Numbered from the stretch's first letter, positions 1 through 9,782 are shown. The stretch is 64,000 bases of DNA from Polaribacter gangjinensis (GCF_038024125.1 NZ_CP150662.1:1195501-1259500), one strand, 5' to 3'. The notes: generated by a model from the sequence alone, not told the origin. Made by a program: numbers and translations.

Positions 1-2486
1 TGGCAAATGCTTCTTTGTTAGATGAAGGAACTGCAGCTGCTGAAGCAATGGCTTTGTTGTTTGATGTAAGAGAACGTGATAAAAAGAAAATTGAAGCATC
101 AAAATTCTTTGTTTCTGAAGAAATTTTACCACAAACGTTGTCTGTTTTATTAACACGTTCAGCACCAATTGGCATTGAATTAGTAGTTGGAAATCATGAA
201 AATTTTGATTTTTCTGATGATTTTTTTGGAGCTATTTTACAATATCCAGGAAAACATGGTCAAATTTTTGACTACACAGATTTTGTAGCAAAAGCAAATG
301 CTAATAACATTAAAGTAGCAGTTGCTGCTGATATTTTATCGTTGGTAAAATTAAAAGCTCCTGCAGAATTTGGAGTTGATGTTGTTGTTGGAACTTCGCA
401 AAGATTCGGAATTCCATTAGGTTATGGAGGACCACATGCAGCATTTTTTGCTACCAAAGAAGCTTATAAAAGAAGTATTCCAGGAAGAATTATTGGAGTT
501 ACAAAAGATAGAGATGGAAATCGTGCGTTGAGAATGGCATTGCAAACGCGTGAGCAACACATTAAACGCGAAAAAGCAACTTCAAATATTTGTACAGCGC
601 AAGTTTTATTGGCTGTAATGGCTGGAATGTATGCTGTTTTTCATGGAAAAGAAGGCATTCAATACATTGCTGATGCTGTTCATAATAAAACAAAATTACT
701 TGCTGATTATTTAGAAAAATCAGGATTTAAACAATTAAACACTTCTTATTTTGATACTTTATTAGTAGAAATTGATTGTTTAAAAATAAGACCAATTGCA
801 GAATCGCATAAAGTAAACTTCAATTACATTAATGAAAATTTACTGTCAATTTCTATTAATGAAGCAACTACTCAACAAGATTTAATGACCTTGTTTACCA
901 TCTTTGGTCAATTAAAAAAACAACCTAATACTGCTGAAGCTGAAGGAAAAGGAGATTTTCATCAAATCTTAACGCAAGAATCTTTCTCTGCAAATTTTGA
1001 AGTTATTTCAGAAAATTTAAAAAGAAACACCCCATTTTTAGAAAATGCTGTTTTCAATACGTATCATTCAGAAACAGATATGATGCGTTATATCAAAAAA
1101 TTAGAACGTAAAGATTTAGCTTTGAATCATTCTATGATTTCATTAGGATCTTGTACTATGAAATTGAATGCAGCTTCAGAAATGTTGCCTTTAAGCAATC
1201 CACAATGGGGAAATATTCATCCATTTGTGCCATTAAATCAAGCGGAAGGATATCAAATTGTGTTGAAAAAATTAGAACATCAATTAAATATCATCACAGG
1301 TTTTGCAGGAACTTCTTTGCAGCCAAATTCAGGTGCACAAGGAGAATTTGCTGGTTTGATGACCATCAGAGCTTATCACCAAGCAAACGGAAATGAACAC
1401 AGAGATATTTGTATCATTCCTGCATCTGCTCATGGAACAAATCCTGCTTCAGCTGTTATGGCTGGAATGAAAGTTGTGGTTACAAAAACCGATGAAAAAG
1501 GAAATATTGATGTAGAAGATTTGCGTGCAAAAGCTATTGAACATTCTGCAAACTTAGCAGCTTTGATGGTTACATATCCATCAACACATGGAGTTTTCGA
1601 AAGTGCTATTCAAGAAATTACGCAAATTATTCATGATCATGGAGGACAAGTGTATATGGATGGTGCTAACATGAATGCGCAAGTTGGATTGACAAATCCG
1701 GCAACAATTGGTGCAGATGTGTGTCACTTAAATCTACATAAAACGTTTGCAATTCCACATGGAGGTGGAGGTCCAGGAGTAGGTCCAATTTGTGTTGCTC
1801 CTCAATTAGTACCATTTTTACCTACAAATCCGATGATTGCAACTGGAGGAGAACAAGCCATAACAGCAATTTCTGCTGCACCTTGGGGTTCTGCTTTGGT
1901 ATGTTTAATTTCTTACGGATATATTAAAATGCTTGGATTTAGCGGAATTACTAATGCTACAAAAAATGCCATTTTAAATGCAAATTACATCAAAGTTCGT
2001 TTGCAAGGACATTATGACACCTTATATACTGGTGAAAAAGGACGTGCTGCTCACGAAATGATTATTGATTGTAGAGATTTTAAACAAAACGGAATTGAAG
2101 TGGTTGACATCGCAAAACGTTTGATGGATTATGGTTTTCACGCGCCAACAGTTTCTTTCCCTGTAGCAGGAACAATGATGATTGAACCAACAGAATCTGA
2201 AAGTTTATCAGAATTAGATCGTTTTTGTGATGCGATGATTTCCATCAGAAAAGAGATTGATGCTGCAAACAAAGAGGATGAAAACAATCCGTTAAAAAAT
2301 GCGCCACACACTCAATCTATGCTAACTTCAGATGAATGGAATTTACCCTATTCTAGAAAACAAGCTGCTTTTCCCTTAGATTATATTGCTGAAAATAAGT
2401 TTTGGCCAACTGTAAGAAGAGTTGATGATGCTTATGGAGACAGAAATTTAATTTGCTCATGCAATCCAATTGAAGATTATGTTTAA
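1..2486 (+). CDS. gcvP: Glycine dehydrogenase (decarboxylating), P protein of the glycine cleavage system; 5' end outside window
   Basis: This PLP enzyme decarboxylates glycine and passes the aminomethyl group to the lipoyl H protein. The reading frame is already open at base 3 (residues ANASLLDEGTAAAEAM), so the TTG at 15 is not the start. About 827 residues are present; the family is usually near 950, so roughly 120 N-terminal residues are missing. Both homologous halves are recognisable. The PLP lysine sits in NLHKTFAIPHGGGGPG (Lys codon 1740-1742), followed by the glycine-rich loop. The C-terminus (RVDDAYGDRNLICSC) looks intact. A strong terminator follows. The gene is a single fused P protein, not the two-subunit form. 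Confidence 0.98.
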   Translation, partial: ANASLLDEGTAAAEAMALLFDVRERDKKKIEASKFFVSEEILPQTLSVLLTRSAPIGIELVVGNHENFDFSDDFFGAILQYPGKHGQIFDYTDFVAKANANNIKVAVAADILSLVKLKAPAEFGVDVVVGTSQRFGIPLGYGGPHAAFFATKEAYKRSIPGRIIGVTKDRDGNRALRMALQTREQHIKREKATSNICTAQVLLAVMAGMYAVFHGKEGIQYIADAVHNKTKLLADYLEKSGFKQLNTSYFDTLLVEIDCLKIRPIAESHKVNFNYINENLLSISINEATTQQDLMTLFTIFGQLKKQPNTAEAEGKGDFHQILTQESFSANFEVISENLKRNTPFLENAVFNTYHSETDMMRYIKKLERKDLALNHSMISLGSCTMKLNAASEMLPLSNPQWGNIHPFVPLNQAEGYQIVLKKLEHQLNIITGFAGTSLQPNSGAQGEFAGLMTIRAYHQANGNEHRDICIIPASAHGTNPASAVMAGMKVVVTKTDEKGNIDVEDLRAKAIEHSANLAALMVTYPSTHGVFESAIQEITQIIHDHGGQVYMDGANMNAQVGLTNPATIGADVCHLNLHKTFAIPHGGGGPGVGPICVAPQLVPFLPTNPMIATGGEQAITAISAAPWGSALVCLISYGYIKMLGFSGITNATKNAILNANYIKVRLQGHYDTLYTGEKGRAAHEMIIDCRDFKQNGIEVVDIAKRLMDYGFHAPTVSFPVAGTMMIEPTESESLSELDRFCDAMISIRKEIDAANKEDENNPLKNAPHTQSMLTSDEWNLPYSRKQAAFPLDYIAENKFWPTVRRVDDAYGDRNLICSCNPIEDYV

Positions 2487-2507
2487 TATTTTAAAACTAT
2501 AATAAAC

Positions 2508-2539
2508 AAAAACCACTTTTTTCAAAAAGTGGTTTTTTT
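2508..2539 (+). terminator. Intrinsic terminator of gcvP
   Basis: The stem AACCACTTTT / AAAAGTGGTT is followed by a run of seven T. It begins about 20 bases after the gcvP stop codon. Confidence 0.88.
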
Positions 2540-2545
2540 ATACAT

Positions 2546-2577
2546 AAAAAAAACCTCAACAAAATTGTTGAGGTTTT
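2546..2577 (-). terminator. Intrinsic terminator of rpmE2
   Basis: A 10-bp stem (AAACCTCAAC / GTTGAGGTTT, 2551-2560 with 2567-2576) is followed on the minus strand by eight U. It lies 23 bases beyond the rpmE2 stop. Together with the gcvP terminator it insulates the two convergent genes. Confidence 0.88.
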
Positions 2578-2599
2578 ATATTTTTTAAATTCAGAAAAA

Positions 2600-2851
2600 T
2601 TATTTGCTGAATTTTGAGTATTTGTTTTTAAACTTATCAATACGTCCTGCAGTATCAACCAATTTAGATTTACCAGTGTAAAATGGATGAGAAGTTCTTG
2701 AAATCTCTAATTTTACTAAAGGATACTCAACACCATCAACTTCAATAGTCTCTTTTGTGTCAACAGTTGAACGTGTAATAAAGATATCTTCATTAGACAT
2801 ATCTTTAAAAACTACCATTCTATAATTTTCTGGATGAATTCCTTTTTTCAT
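2600..2851 (-). CDS. rpmE2: 50S ribosomal protein L31, type B (zinc-free form)
   Basis: This is an 83-residue L31 of the longer type B. It begins [11 protein letters not shown] and carries the TSHPFYTGK motif typical of the family. There is no cysteine anywhere, so it is the C-minus form that cannot bind the structural zinc. In many bacteria the type B paralogue is induced on zinc limitation. Here it is the only L31 in view, and many Bacteroidota use type B as the sole copy. It is monocistronic, with its own promoter and terminator. Confidence 0.97.
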   Translation of the reverse strand: MKKGIHPENYRMVVFKDMSNEDIFITRSTVDTKETIEVDGVEYPLVKLEISRTSHPFYTGKSKLVDTAGRIDKFKNKYSKFSK

Positions 2852-2888
2852 TTTATAATATTTTAATACTTTATTGTTATGTTTGCTT

Positions 2889-2913
2889 GCGTAAAGTTGG
2901 TAAGGTTTTACAC
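2889..2913 (-). promoter_or_regulatory. Stem-loop in the rpmE2 leader
   Basis: GCGTAAA (2889-2895) pairs with TTTACAC (2907-2913). This gives 7 bp with one wobble and an 11-nt loop, in the predicted leader of about 98 nt. An L31 autoregulatory role is only a guess. Confidence 0.4.
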
Positions 2914-2952
2914 GATTTCTTTAAATAGCTAAATATTACTATTTTGAGGTTG

Positions 2953-2982
2953 CAAATTTAAGTTATTTTTTTAATTTACAAA
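2953..2982 (-). promoter_or_regulatory. Predicted promoter of rpmE2
   Basis: Minus strand: TTTG (2979-2982), 18 bp, then TAAATTTG (2953-2960). This matches the Bacteroidota -33/-7 consensus TTTG / TAnnTTTG. The predicted start is near 2949. Confidence 0.7.
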
Positions 2983-3078
2983 TAAATAATTTACATTTAT
3001 TTGTAACTAAAAATTAGCTCACAGAAAACAATACAATTCTTGAGTACATCAAGCAATAATTAAGACAAAACAACACAT

Positions 3079-4122
3079 ATGAAAATTCGTATTATCATTA
3101 TTTTCTCAATAATTTCATCTCTTTTTATAATTTCATGCGATGATAATTACAAATTCACTTTAGAAGTCCCTAAAAACACCTCTTTACATAAATCAATTTC
3201 AGCCATTGTTAAAGAAAAAAATAACAAACCAATTGATAGCGTTCACTTTTATATCAACGGAATAAAAAGTATCTCTTCAGTAAATACTGCTAATTTTAAT
3301 ACGAAAGATTTTGGCGTTGGTAAACATCAAATTTCAGCATTGATTTTTTATCCTGGAAAAACAAAAAAATTAAACAATTCTTTTGAAGTTTTAGCGTCAA
3401 AATCACCAGAAGTTTATACCTATAAAATTATCAATTCTTATCCTCATGATACAAAAGCGTACACACAAGGATTGGAATATCATCAAGGTTTTTTATACGA
3501 AACAACTGGAAGAAGAGGACAATCAACTTTAAGAAAAGTTGAGATTAATACTGGAAAAGTACTTCAAAAAATAGATATAGACAAACAGTATTTTGGAGAA
3601 GGAATGACCATTTTGAATGGAAAAATCTTTTGGTTGACTTGGCAAGCTAAAAAAGGTTTTGTATTTGATTTAGCAACATTTACTCAAGAAAAAGAATTTT
3701 CTTACAATAATAGCGTTGAAGGTTGGGGTTTTACTAATAATGGTGAAGAATTGATAAAATCTGATGGAACTCACAAAATTTGGTTTTTAGATGCGAAAAC
3801 TCAAAAAGAAAAACGATTTATTCAGGTTTATACCAATAAATATGCAGTTGATGATTTGAATGAATTGGAATTAATTGATGATAAACTATACGCAAACAAA
3901 TACCAACAAAATGCCATTGTGATTATTGACATAAAAACTGGCGAAGTTTTAGGAGTTGCTGATTTGACAGGTTTGAAAACAGAAATGGAAAAAACTCAAA
4001 AATTAGTTGCCAACGACGAAGTTTTAAACGGAATTGCATACGATAAAGAAAACAACCGATTGTTTGTAACTGGAAAAAACTGGGGGAAACTTTTCGAAAT
4101 TGAATTGATTAAAAAACAATAA
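3079..4122 (+). CDS. Glutaminyl-peptide cyclotransferase (glutamine cyclotransferase family) lipoprotein
   Basis: The 347-residue protein has a lipoprotein signal (lipobox LFIISC, Cys20), then a short Ig-like region to about residue 110. The rest is a beta-propeller domain resembling the plant-type glutamine cyclotransferase family. Typical stretches are the SYPHDTKAYTQGLEY, GEGMTI, ATFTQEKEF and NELELIDDKLYANKYQ regions. Family members convert N-terminal Gln to pyroglutamate. As a lipoprotein it probably acts at the periplasmic or outer face of a membrane. The ATG at 3079 places the signal peptide correctly. It stands 40 bases before another lipoprotein gene, so the two may be co-transcribed. 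I see no clear promoter. Confidence 0.88.
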   Translation: MKIRIIIIFSIISSLFIISCDDNYKFTLEVPKNTSLHKSISAIVKEKNNKPIDSVHFYINGIKSISSVNTANFNTKDFGVGKHQISALIFYPGKTKKLNNSFEVLASKSPEVYTYKIINSYPHDTKAYTQGLEYHQGFLYETTGRRGQSTLRKVEINTGKVLQKIDIDKQYFGEGMTILNGKIFWLTWQAKKGFVFDLATFTQEKEFSYNNSVEGWGFTNNGEELIKSDGTHKIWFLDAKTQKEKRFIQVYTNKYAVDDLNELELIDDKLYANKYQQNAIVIIDIKTGEVLGVADLTGLKTEMEKTQKLVANDEVLNGIAYDKENNRLFVTGKNWGKLFEIELIKKQ

Positions 4123-4162
4123 ATCAATCATTTAAAAGTTCTATTTTTATAAAAAATTTAGC

Positions 4163-5671
4163 ATGCGTACTTTTTTAGCTTTTTTACTTTTTATAGCTCT
4201 GATTTCAGTAAGTTCTTGTAGAAAAGATTTTTCTACAATTCCCAGTTTTGGAAATTTAGAATTCTCTAAAGACACCGTTTTTTTAGATACCATTTTTACC
4301 AATATTGGTTCAGCAACCTACAATTTAAAGGTGTATAACAGAGGAAATAAAGCAATTACAATTCCTAGAATTTCACTCGAAAATGGAACATCATCCAACT
4401 ACAGATTGAATGTTGATGGAATTCCTGGAAAAGAATTTGTGGATATTGACATTTTAGCCAAAGACAGTATTTATATTTTTATTGAAACAACTATTGACGT
4501 AAATGCTGTTTCAAATCCTTTATATACAGACCGAATTTTGTTTGATAATGGCAACAATCAGCAAGATGTGGATTTGGTAACTTTGGTAAAAGATGCCAAT
4601 TTTATTTTTCCAGGAAGAAATCCCATTTCAATGAAAATTGATAGTTTAACTATTGATGGTCAACCAACTACCATAAAAGGACGTTTTTTAACAGATGCTG
4701 AATTAACGTTTAGCAATACAAAACCAACTGTAATTTATGGATATGCAGCAGTTCCAGAGAACAAAACCTTAACCATAAATGCAGGAGCAAGAGTTCATTT
4801 TCACAGCAATTCAGGATTGATTATTGACAAAAAAGCGACCTTAAAAGTCAATGGAAATTTGAATGAAAAGGTAATTTTTGAAGGTGACAGATTGGAAAAT
4901 AGTTTCAGTAAAATTCCTGGACAATGGGGCACTATTTGGATGAGAGCAGGAAGCAAAGACAACGAAATTCATCATGCACAAATAAAAAATGGTGTTATTG
5001 GCATCTTGATTGACAGTATTGGATCCAACTCCACTCCTACTTTACAACTTTCAAATACTGAAATTTACAATCATTCCAACTTCGGGATTCTAGCAAGAGA
5101 AACAAACATCGAAGCTTTTAATGTGGTGATTGGTTCTGCAGGACAAGCTTCTTTAGCTGCAACAGTTGGAGGAACTTATAATTTTACGCACAGTACTTTT
5201 GCCAATTTTTGGAATAATGGTATCAGGCAATTACCAGCAGTTTTGGTGAATAATTTTTTCGTTTATGAAAATGCATCAGGACAAGAAATTATAGAAACTA
5301 GAGATTTAAAAGCTGCAAATTTTACAAACTGTATTTTTGAAGGAAACAATAACATCGAATTTTTATTGGATAAAGTTGAAGGAAGTTTGTTCAATTATAA
5401 CATCCGAAATTGTATGATTTCGTTTACAGATTCAAATAATTCATTTGTTGGAAACGCAGAAATGATTTTTACAAACAATCCCAATTATCAAAATATCATC
5501 CTAAATGGTTTGGCTGATTTCAGAAATACACAAAATGAAGATTTTATAATTGGCGAAAATTCTGCAGGAATTAACAAAGCCATATCAAGCAGTTTTCCTT
5601 TTGATATTTTAGGCGTAAACAGAACCAATTCTCCAGATATTGGTGCATATCAACACATCATTTTTGATTGA
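4163..5671 (+). CDS. Lipoprotein with beta-helix-like repeat region, function unknown
   Basis: The protein has 502 residues with a lipobox (SVSSC, Cys19). The N-terminal ~130 residues look like an Ig-type beta domain (phrases such as AITIPRISLENG and DIDILAKDSIYIF). The remainder has short turns rich in Asn and Gly typical of a right-handed parallel beta-helix (NAGARVHFHSNSGLIIDKKATLKV and later repeats). It ends DIGAYQH, a signature often seen at the end of such Bacteroidota surface proteins. I do not recognise an enzyme active site. A surface-exposed adhesin or glycan-binding protein is possible but not shown. Its stop codon abuts the stop of the convergent amidohydrolase with no terminator between. 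Confidence 0.85.
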   Translation: MRTFLAFLLFIALISVSSCRKDFSTIPSFGNLEFSKDTVFLDTIFTNIGSATYNLKVYNRGNKAITIPRISLENGTSSNYRLNVDGIPGKEFVDIDILAKDSIYIFIETTIDVNAVSNPLYTDRILFDNGNNQQDVDLVTLVKDANFIFPGRNPISMKIDSLTIDGQPTTIKGRFLTDAELTFSNTKPTVIYGYAAVPENKTLTINAGARVHFHSNSGLIIDKKATLKVNGNLNEKVIFEGDRLENSFSKIPGQWGTIWMRAGSKDNEIHHAQIKNGVIGILIDSIGSNSTPTLQLSNTEIYNHSNFGILARETNIEAFNVVIGSAGQASLAATVGGTYNFTHSTFANFWNNGIRQLPAVLVNNFFVYENASGQEIIETRDLKAANFTNCIFEGNNNIEFLLDKVEGSLFNYNIRNCMISFTDSNNSFVGNAEMIFTNNPNYQNIILNGLADFRNTQNEDFIIGENSAGINKAISSSFPFDILGVNRTNSPDIGAYQHIIFD

Positions 5672-6952
5672 TTATTGTTTATAAACAACTCCATCTTTCA
5701 TTACAAAAACAACATTTTCCATTGTTGCAATGTTTTTTGATGGATCTTCATCAACAGCAATAATATCAGCAAAAAAGCCTTTTTTGATCTGTCCTAATTC
5801 ATTTTCCATTTTCAATAACATCGCATTAGTAATTGTGGCAGATTGAATTGTTTCCATAACTGGCATTCCTGCAGCAACCATGAATCCGAATTCTTTACCA
5901 TTATTTCCGTGTTTAAAAACACCTGCATCTGTACCAAAAGCAATTTTTACACCTTTTTTATACGCTTTTCCAAAAGTCCCTTGAATTTGAGGTCCAACAG
6001 CCAATGCTTTTGGAACAACAATGTCTGGATAAAAACCTTTGATGGTAGCTTTCTCTGCAACTTCTTTCCCTGCTGTAATTGTTGGCACCATAAACACATC
6101 ATATTTAATCATCAAATCCATAGTTTCTTCACTCATATAAGTACCATGTTCTATGGTTTTTACGCCACCTAAAATAGCTCTTTTCATACCTTCATCTCCA
6201 TGAGCATGAGCAGCTACAAACATTCCATAATCTTTGGCAGTTTCGCAAATAGCTTTGATTTCTTCGATAGTAAACTGTGGGTTGTCTCCTGATTTTGCAA
6301 CACTCAATACACCACCAGTTGCCGTAATTTTAATCCAATCTGCACCATTTTTATAACGCTGTCTAACCGCTTTTTTAGCATCGTCAATAGAATTTACAAC
6401 GCCATCTTTTGGTCCTGGATCACCAATAAATAGTTTATTTCCACCATTTGTTGGATCAGCATGACCTCCAGTTGTTGCCAATGATTTTCCTGCAGTAAAA
6501 ACTCTTGGTCCAGGAATTTTTCCTTGATCTATAGCATTTCTGATGGAAATATTTACGCCTGTTCCACCCAAATCTCTTACTGTTGTAAATCCGTTTAATA
6601 AAGTAGTTTTTGCAAAACCAACTGAATTAAATGCTACATCTGCTTCGTTCAAAACATATTTTTCTAGTTGCGTTTTTGGATTGAATTCTTGTTCTATATG
6701 CACATGGAAATCAATCAAACCTGGCATTACCACTTTATTTTTTAAATCAATAGTGGTAATATTTTTACTTTTTGCTACTAAAAATCCGTCAACAACATCA
6801 ATAATTTTATTTTTTTCAATGATGATAGTTTTATTAGTTTCTATTTTTCCTGATTTGGTATCAATCAATTTTCCACATAAAATATGTGTTGTTTGGGCAA
6901 TGCTAGTTTGAATCAAAAAAAGTGCACTTAGAAATAAGAATATTTTTTTCAT
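5672..6952 (-). CDS. Secreted metal-dependent amidohydrolase (imidazolonepropionase/prolidase-like)
   Basis: The open frame extends to 7087, but the start is placed at 6952. There the protein begins MKKIFLFLSALFLIQTSIAQ, a clear signal peptide, and the extra upstream residues would overlap the divergent SDR gene. The mature protein is a TIM-barrel amidohydrolase. It shows the HxH metal motif (DFHVHIE), a probable carboxylated lysine (WIKITATGG), the two further histidines (AAHAHGDEG and TIEHGT) and the metal aspartate (GTDAGV). Relatives include imidazolonepropionase-like and Xaa-Pro dipeptidase-like exported enzymes. The substrate is not predictable, but hydrolysis of a small peptide or cyclic amide in the periplasm is likely. 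Confidence 0.93.
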   Translation of the reverse strand: MKKIFLFLSALFLIQTSIAQTTHILCGKLIDTKSGKIETNKTIIIEKNKIIDVVDGFLVAKSKNITTIDLKNKVVMPGLIDFHVHIEQEFNPKTQLEKYVLNEADVAFNSVGFAKTTLLNGFTTVRDLGGTGVNISIRNAIDQGKIPGPRVFTAGKSLATTGGHADPTNGGNKLFIGDPGPKDGVVNSIDDAKKAVRQRYKNGADWIKITATGGVLSVAKSGDNPQFTIEEIKAICETAKDYGMFVAAHAHGDEGMKRAILGGVKTIEHGTYMSEETMDLMIKYDVFMVPTITAGKEVAEKATIKGFYPDIVVPKALAVGPQIQGTFGKAYKKGVKIAFGTDAGVFKHGNNGKEFGFMVAAGMPVMETIQSATITNAMLLKMENELGQIKKGFFADIIAVDEDPSKNIATMENVVFVMKDGVVYKQ

Positions 6953-7016
6953 TTGGATTATTTTAGTTTCTAAATGTATGAAAATTTGAGTAATTTGCTG
7001 AATAAATTTTTGATAG

Positions 7017-7697
7017 ATGAAACATGTAATTATTACAGGAACTAGTAGAGGAATTGGATTTGAATTGGCAAAAATCTTCGCAAACAATGGACATAAAGTA
7101 TTGGCAATTTCTAGAAATACTACCCCTTTATCAAAAATAAATCATGAAAATATCACTACAATTTCTGTGGATGTTTCTAAAACATCTGATTTGAAAAAAA
7201 TTAGCGAATTTGTAGAAATCAATTGGAAAAAAGTAGATATTCTCATCAATAATGCAGGGAAACTCATCAATAAACCTTTTACTGAATTAACTACTGACGA
7301 TTTTTTAGAAGTGTATAAAGTAAATGTTTTCGGAGTTGCTGAACTTACCAAAAATATGATTCCGTTTTTGCAAAAAGGCAGTCATGTAGTAACAATCAGT
7401 TCTATGGGTGGAATTCAAGGAAGTATGAAATTTCCGGGTTTAGCGGCCTATTCATCTGCAAAAGGCGCAGTAATTACCTTATCAGAATTGTTGGCTGAAG
7501 AATACAAAGAGCAGCAAATTGCATTCAATGTTTTGGCAATTGGAGCTGTTCAAACTGAAATGTTAGCAGAAGCATTCCCTGATTATAAAGCGCCACTTTC
7601 TGCTACAGAAATGGCTGAATATATGTATGATTTTGCTTTGAATGGCAACAAATTTTATAACGGAAAAGTATTGCAAGTTTCCTCAACAACACCATAG
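7017..7697 (+). CDS. Short-chain dehydrogenase/reductase (SDR)
   Basis: A classical SDR of 226 residues. It has the nucleotide-binding TGTSRGIG near residue 8, NNAG near 80, a catalytic Ser in ISSMGG, and Tyr/Lys in YSSAKGA. The acidic residue that selects NAD is not obvious after beta-2 (LAISRNT suggests NADP). The substrate is unknown. It is divergent from the amidohydrolase with a 64-base gap. It is followed after 3 bases by the SprT-like gene, so those two are probably one operon. Confidence 0.94.
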   Translation: MKHVIITGTSRGIGFELAKIFANNGHKVLAISRNTTPLSKINHENITTISVDVSKTSDLKKISEFVEINWKKVDILINNAGKLINKPFTELTTDDFLEVYKVNVFGVAELTKNMIPFLQKGSHVVTISSMGGIQGSMKFPGLAAYSSAKGAVITLSELLAEEYKEQQIAFNVLAIGAVQTEMLAEAFPDYKAPLSATEMAEYMYDFALNGNKFYNGKVLQVSSTTP

Positions 7698-7700
7698 TTT

Positions 7701-8297
7701 TTGAAATCAGATTATCAAAATTACATTCCGATAAAAGCCATTCCTTTTGTTGACTTTTTAGTTGAAAAACATTCTTTTGCGCTAAAAATTGTCAATGAAA
7801 GAGCTACCAAACATGGAGATTTTAGAAAACTTCCGAATGGAAAATTTCAAATAACTATCAATAATAATCTGAATAAATATCAATTTTTATTGACATTGGT
7901 TCACGAAATTGCACATCATGTTACCCATGAAAAATTTGGTAGAGCACAACCTCATGGAAAAGAATGGAAAACGGTTTTCCAGCATTTGATGTTGCCTTTT
8001 TTACATCCTGAAATTTATCCTCCAGAGATTTTAAGACCTTTAGCAACCTACTTAAAAAATCCAAAAGCGAGTACAGATGCAGATGCTAAATTATCACTTG
8101 CCTTGAGAGGTAATGAAGCTGAATCTGGAAAATTATTTGTTTTTAACATTCCGAATGGAGGTTTTTTTGAATTTAAAAACACCATCTACAAACGTGGAAA
8201 TCAACGAAGAACAAGGATTGAATGCCAGAATATCAAAACACATAAAAACTACTTATTTCATCAAAATGTTGAAGTAACAGAAGTTTTTAGCAACTAA
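7701..8297 (+). CDS. SprT-like zinc metalloprotease domain protein
   Basis: The protein has 198 residues. The HExxH zinc motif (LVHEIAHHVTHEKFG) with a downstream His (QPHGKEWKTVF) resembles SprT/Spartan proteins, which in eukaryotes act on DNA-protein crosslinks. The bacterial role is unclear. The only in-frame start near the preceding stop is TTG at 7701, 3 bases after the SDR stop, which suggests translational coupling. The C-terminal ~60 residues (FFEFKNTIYKRGNQRRTRIEC) resemble the small beta domain after SprT, but without a clear zinc ribbon. There is no signal peptide, so it is cytoplasmic. Confidence 0.9.
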   Translation: MKSDYQNYIPIKAIPFVDFLVEKHSFALKIVNERATKHGDFRKLPNGKFQITINNNLNKYQFLLTLVHEIAHHVTHEKFGRAQPHGKEWKTVFQHLMLPFLHPEIYPPEILRPLATYLKNPKASTDADAKLSLALRGNEAESGKLFVFNIPNGGFFEFKNTIYKRGNQRRTRIECQNIKTHKNYLFHQNVEVTEVFSN

Positions 8298-8309
8298 TTT
8301 ATTCTAAAA

Positions 8310-9782
8310 CTATCTTTCTCTTTTGATAAATAATGTATCCAATTTCATTTCTTTTTGAAGCCAAGCACGCAATTCTGATTCTTTAAGATTGATGGTAGTT
8401 TCAAGTGTTTTTGGATTCCATTTAACTGTTGCAATCGGAATTGTATCAATTTTTATAAAATCTTTTGAGTACAGCATTTTTGCAAAGCCAATTTGCTCAA
8501 CCTCACTATATCTTATCTTTACATCTTTCGCAATTCTACTAAAAGCTATTGCTTTTTTGTCTTTTGCAAGCGCATCTTGCTCTATACGTGTATTGAGTTG
8601 AAAAATGGTTTGCTGTAGAAGTGAAATTTCATTTTCAAGTTCAGTAATTCTCTCTTTACTTTGTTGTAATTCCTCTCTTTTTTCTTTGTAAGCAGTAGTT
8701 ATCAACTCGAAACTTTTAGTATCACTTCCTTTAATTTTCAATTTAAAATCAGCCAAATTCGGATACAAAATGTTTTTAGTCAATTCATTATTTAGGTCGT
8801 TTTTTGTAGCATCAGAAACTTCATTGAAAAAATTTAATAATATTTCTTTATTTTCTAAATCTTTCTCCCAATCAATTAAAGTTAAAGATTCGTTTTCTTT
8901 GATTTCATTTTTAATAAAATTAAAAATTTGATTGTTGATTTTATTTTCATTAAAAACCTTTACAAAGGTAAAAATTGCAGGAATCATTACTAATATTCCA
9001 ATAATTGTTGCCATGGTTGCATATTGTTTTCTCTTTTTTGCATTGGCATATTCAAACATTGGAAAATTCAATAATTTCAGTACCAAAAAAGTTGCTAAGG
9101 CAATAAAAATTGCATTGATTGTGAACAAATACATAGCTCCAATAAAGTAGGAAAAATTCCCTTTTGCCAATCCATAACCAGCAGTACAAAGAGGAGGCAT
9201 TAAAGCTGTGGCAATGGCAACACCAAAAATCACTGAAGCAATAGTTCCTTTTTTTGTTTTCGCAACCATTAAGGCTGTCCCACCAAAAAATGCAATCAAT
9301 ACATCACGAATATCTGGACTAACTCTTCCTAATAATTCTGAGGTATCTTCACTTAAAGGAAAAAGATAAAAAAACATGAAAGATGCAAACAAACTCAGCA
9401 CAATCATCACACCCAAATTTTTGACTGATTTTTTTAAGGTATTGATATCATTCAAAGCAAAAGACATTCCTATTCCTAAAATAGGTCCCATTAGAGGAGA
9501 GATCAACATGGCTCCAATAACAACTGCTGTTGAGTTTGCATTTAAGCCAATAGAGGCCACAAATACAGCGAAAATCAAAATCCAAGCAGTTGCACCTTTA
9601 AAAGTGATATCGGCTTTTATTGCTTCGATGGTTGCTTCATGATCTGTATCATCTCTAAAATCAAAAAGATTGTTTAGAAATGTTTTTGCATGAGTAAAAA
9701 CTCTAGAAAAGTCTTCTTTTTTATTTTCAGAAATCGTTTTTTCTTCATTTTTACCATTTTGATTCGTGAAATCTTCTCTCAT
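8310..9782 (-). CDS. DUF389-family integral membrane protein
   Basis: The protein has 490 residues. After a charged N-terminal ~50 residues comes a block of about six membrane segments with the DUF389 hallmarks GATAWILIFAVFVASIGLN, AMLISPLMGPILGIG and ATALMPPLCTAGYGLA. A soluble C-terminal region of about 220 residues follows. It includes a likely coiled coil (EELQQSKERITELENEISLLQQ). The function of the family is not established. The gene is monocistronic and convergent with the SprT-like gene, 12 bases apart. Confidence 0.92.
   Translation of the reverse strand: MREDFTNQNGKNEEKTISENKKEDFSRVFTHAKTFLNNLFDFRDDTDHEATIEAIKADITFKGATAWILIFAVFVASIGLNANSTAVVIGAMLISPLMGPILGIGMSFALNDINTLKKSVKNLGVMIVLSLFASFMFFYLFPLSEDTSELLGRVSPDIRDVLIAFFGGTALMVAKTKKGTIASVIFGVAIATALMPPLCTAGYGLAKGNFSYFIGAMYLFTINAIFIALATFLVLKLLNFPMFEYANAKKRKQYATMATIIGILVMIPAIFTFVKVFNENKINNQIFNFIKNEIKENESLTLIDWEKDLENKEILLNFFNEVSDATKNDLNNELTKNILYPNLADFKLKIKGSDTKSFELITTAYKEKREELQQSKERITELENEISLLQQTIFQLNTRIEQDALAKDKKAIAFSRIAKDVKIRYSEVEQIGFAKMLYSKDFIKIDTIPIATVKWNPKTLETTINLKESELRAWLQKEMKLDTLFIKRER

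Noticed and set aside
5843..6911. Open frames on the plus strand opposite the amidohydrolase
   Set aside because: They are Cys/Phe/Ser-rich shadow frames without family features, opposite a well-supported gene.
6953..7087. Upstream extension of the amidohydrolase
   Set aside because: It would hide the signal peptide and overlap the divergent SDR gene.
8389..9642. Open frames on the plus strand opposite the DUF389 gene
   Set aside because: Hydrophobic-looking shadows of the membrane-protein codons on the other strand.
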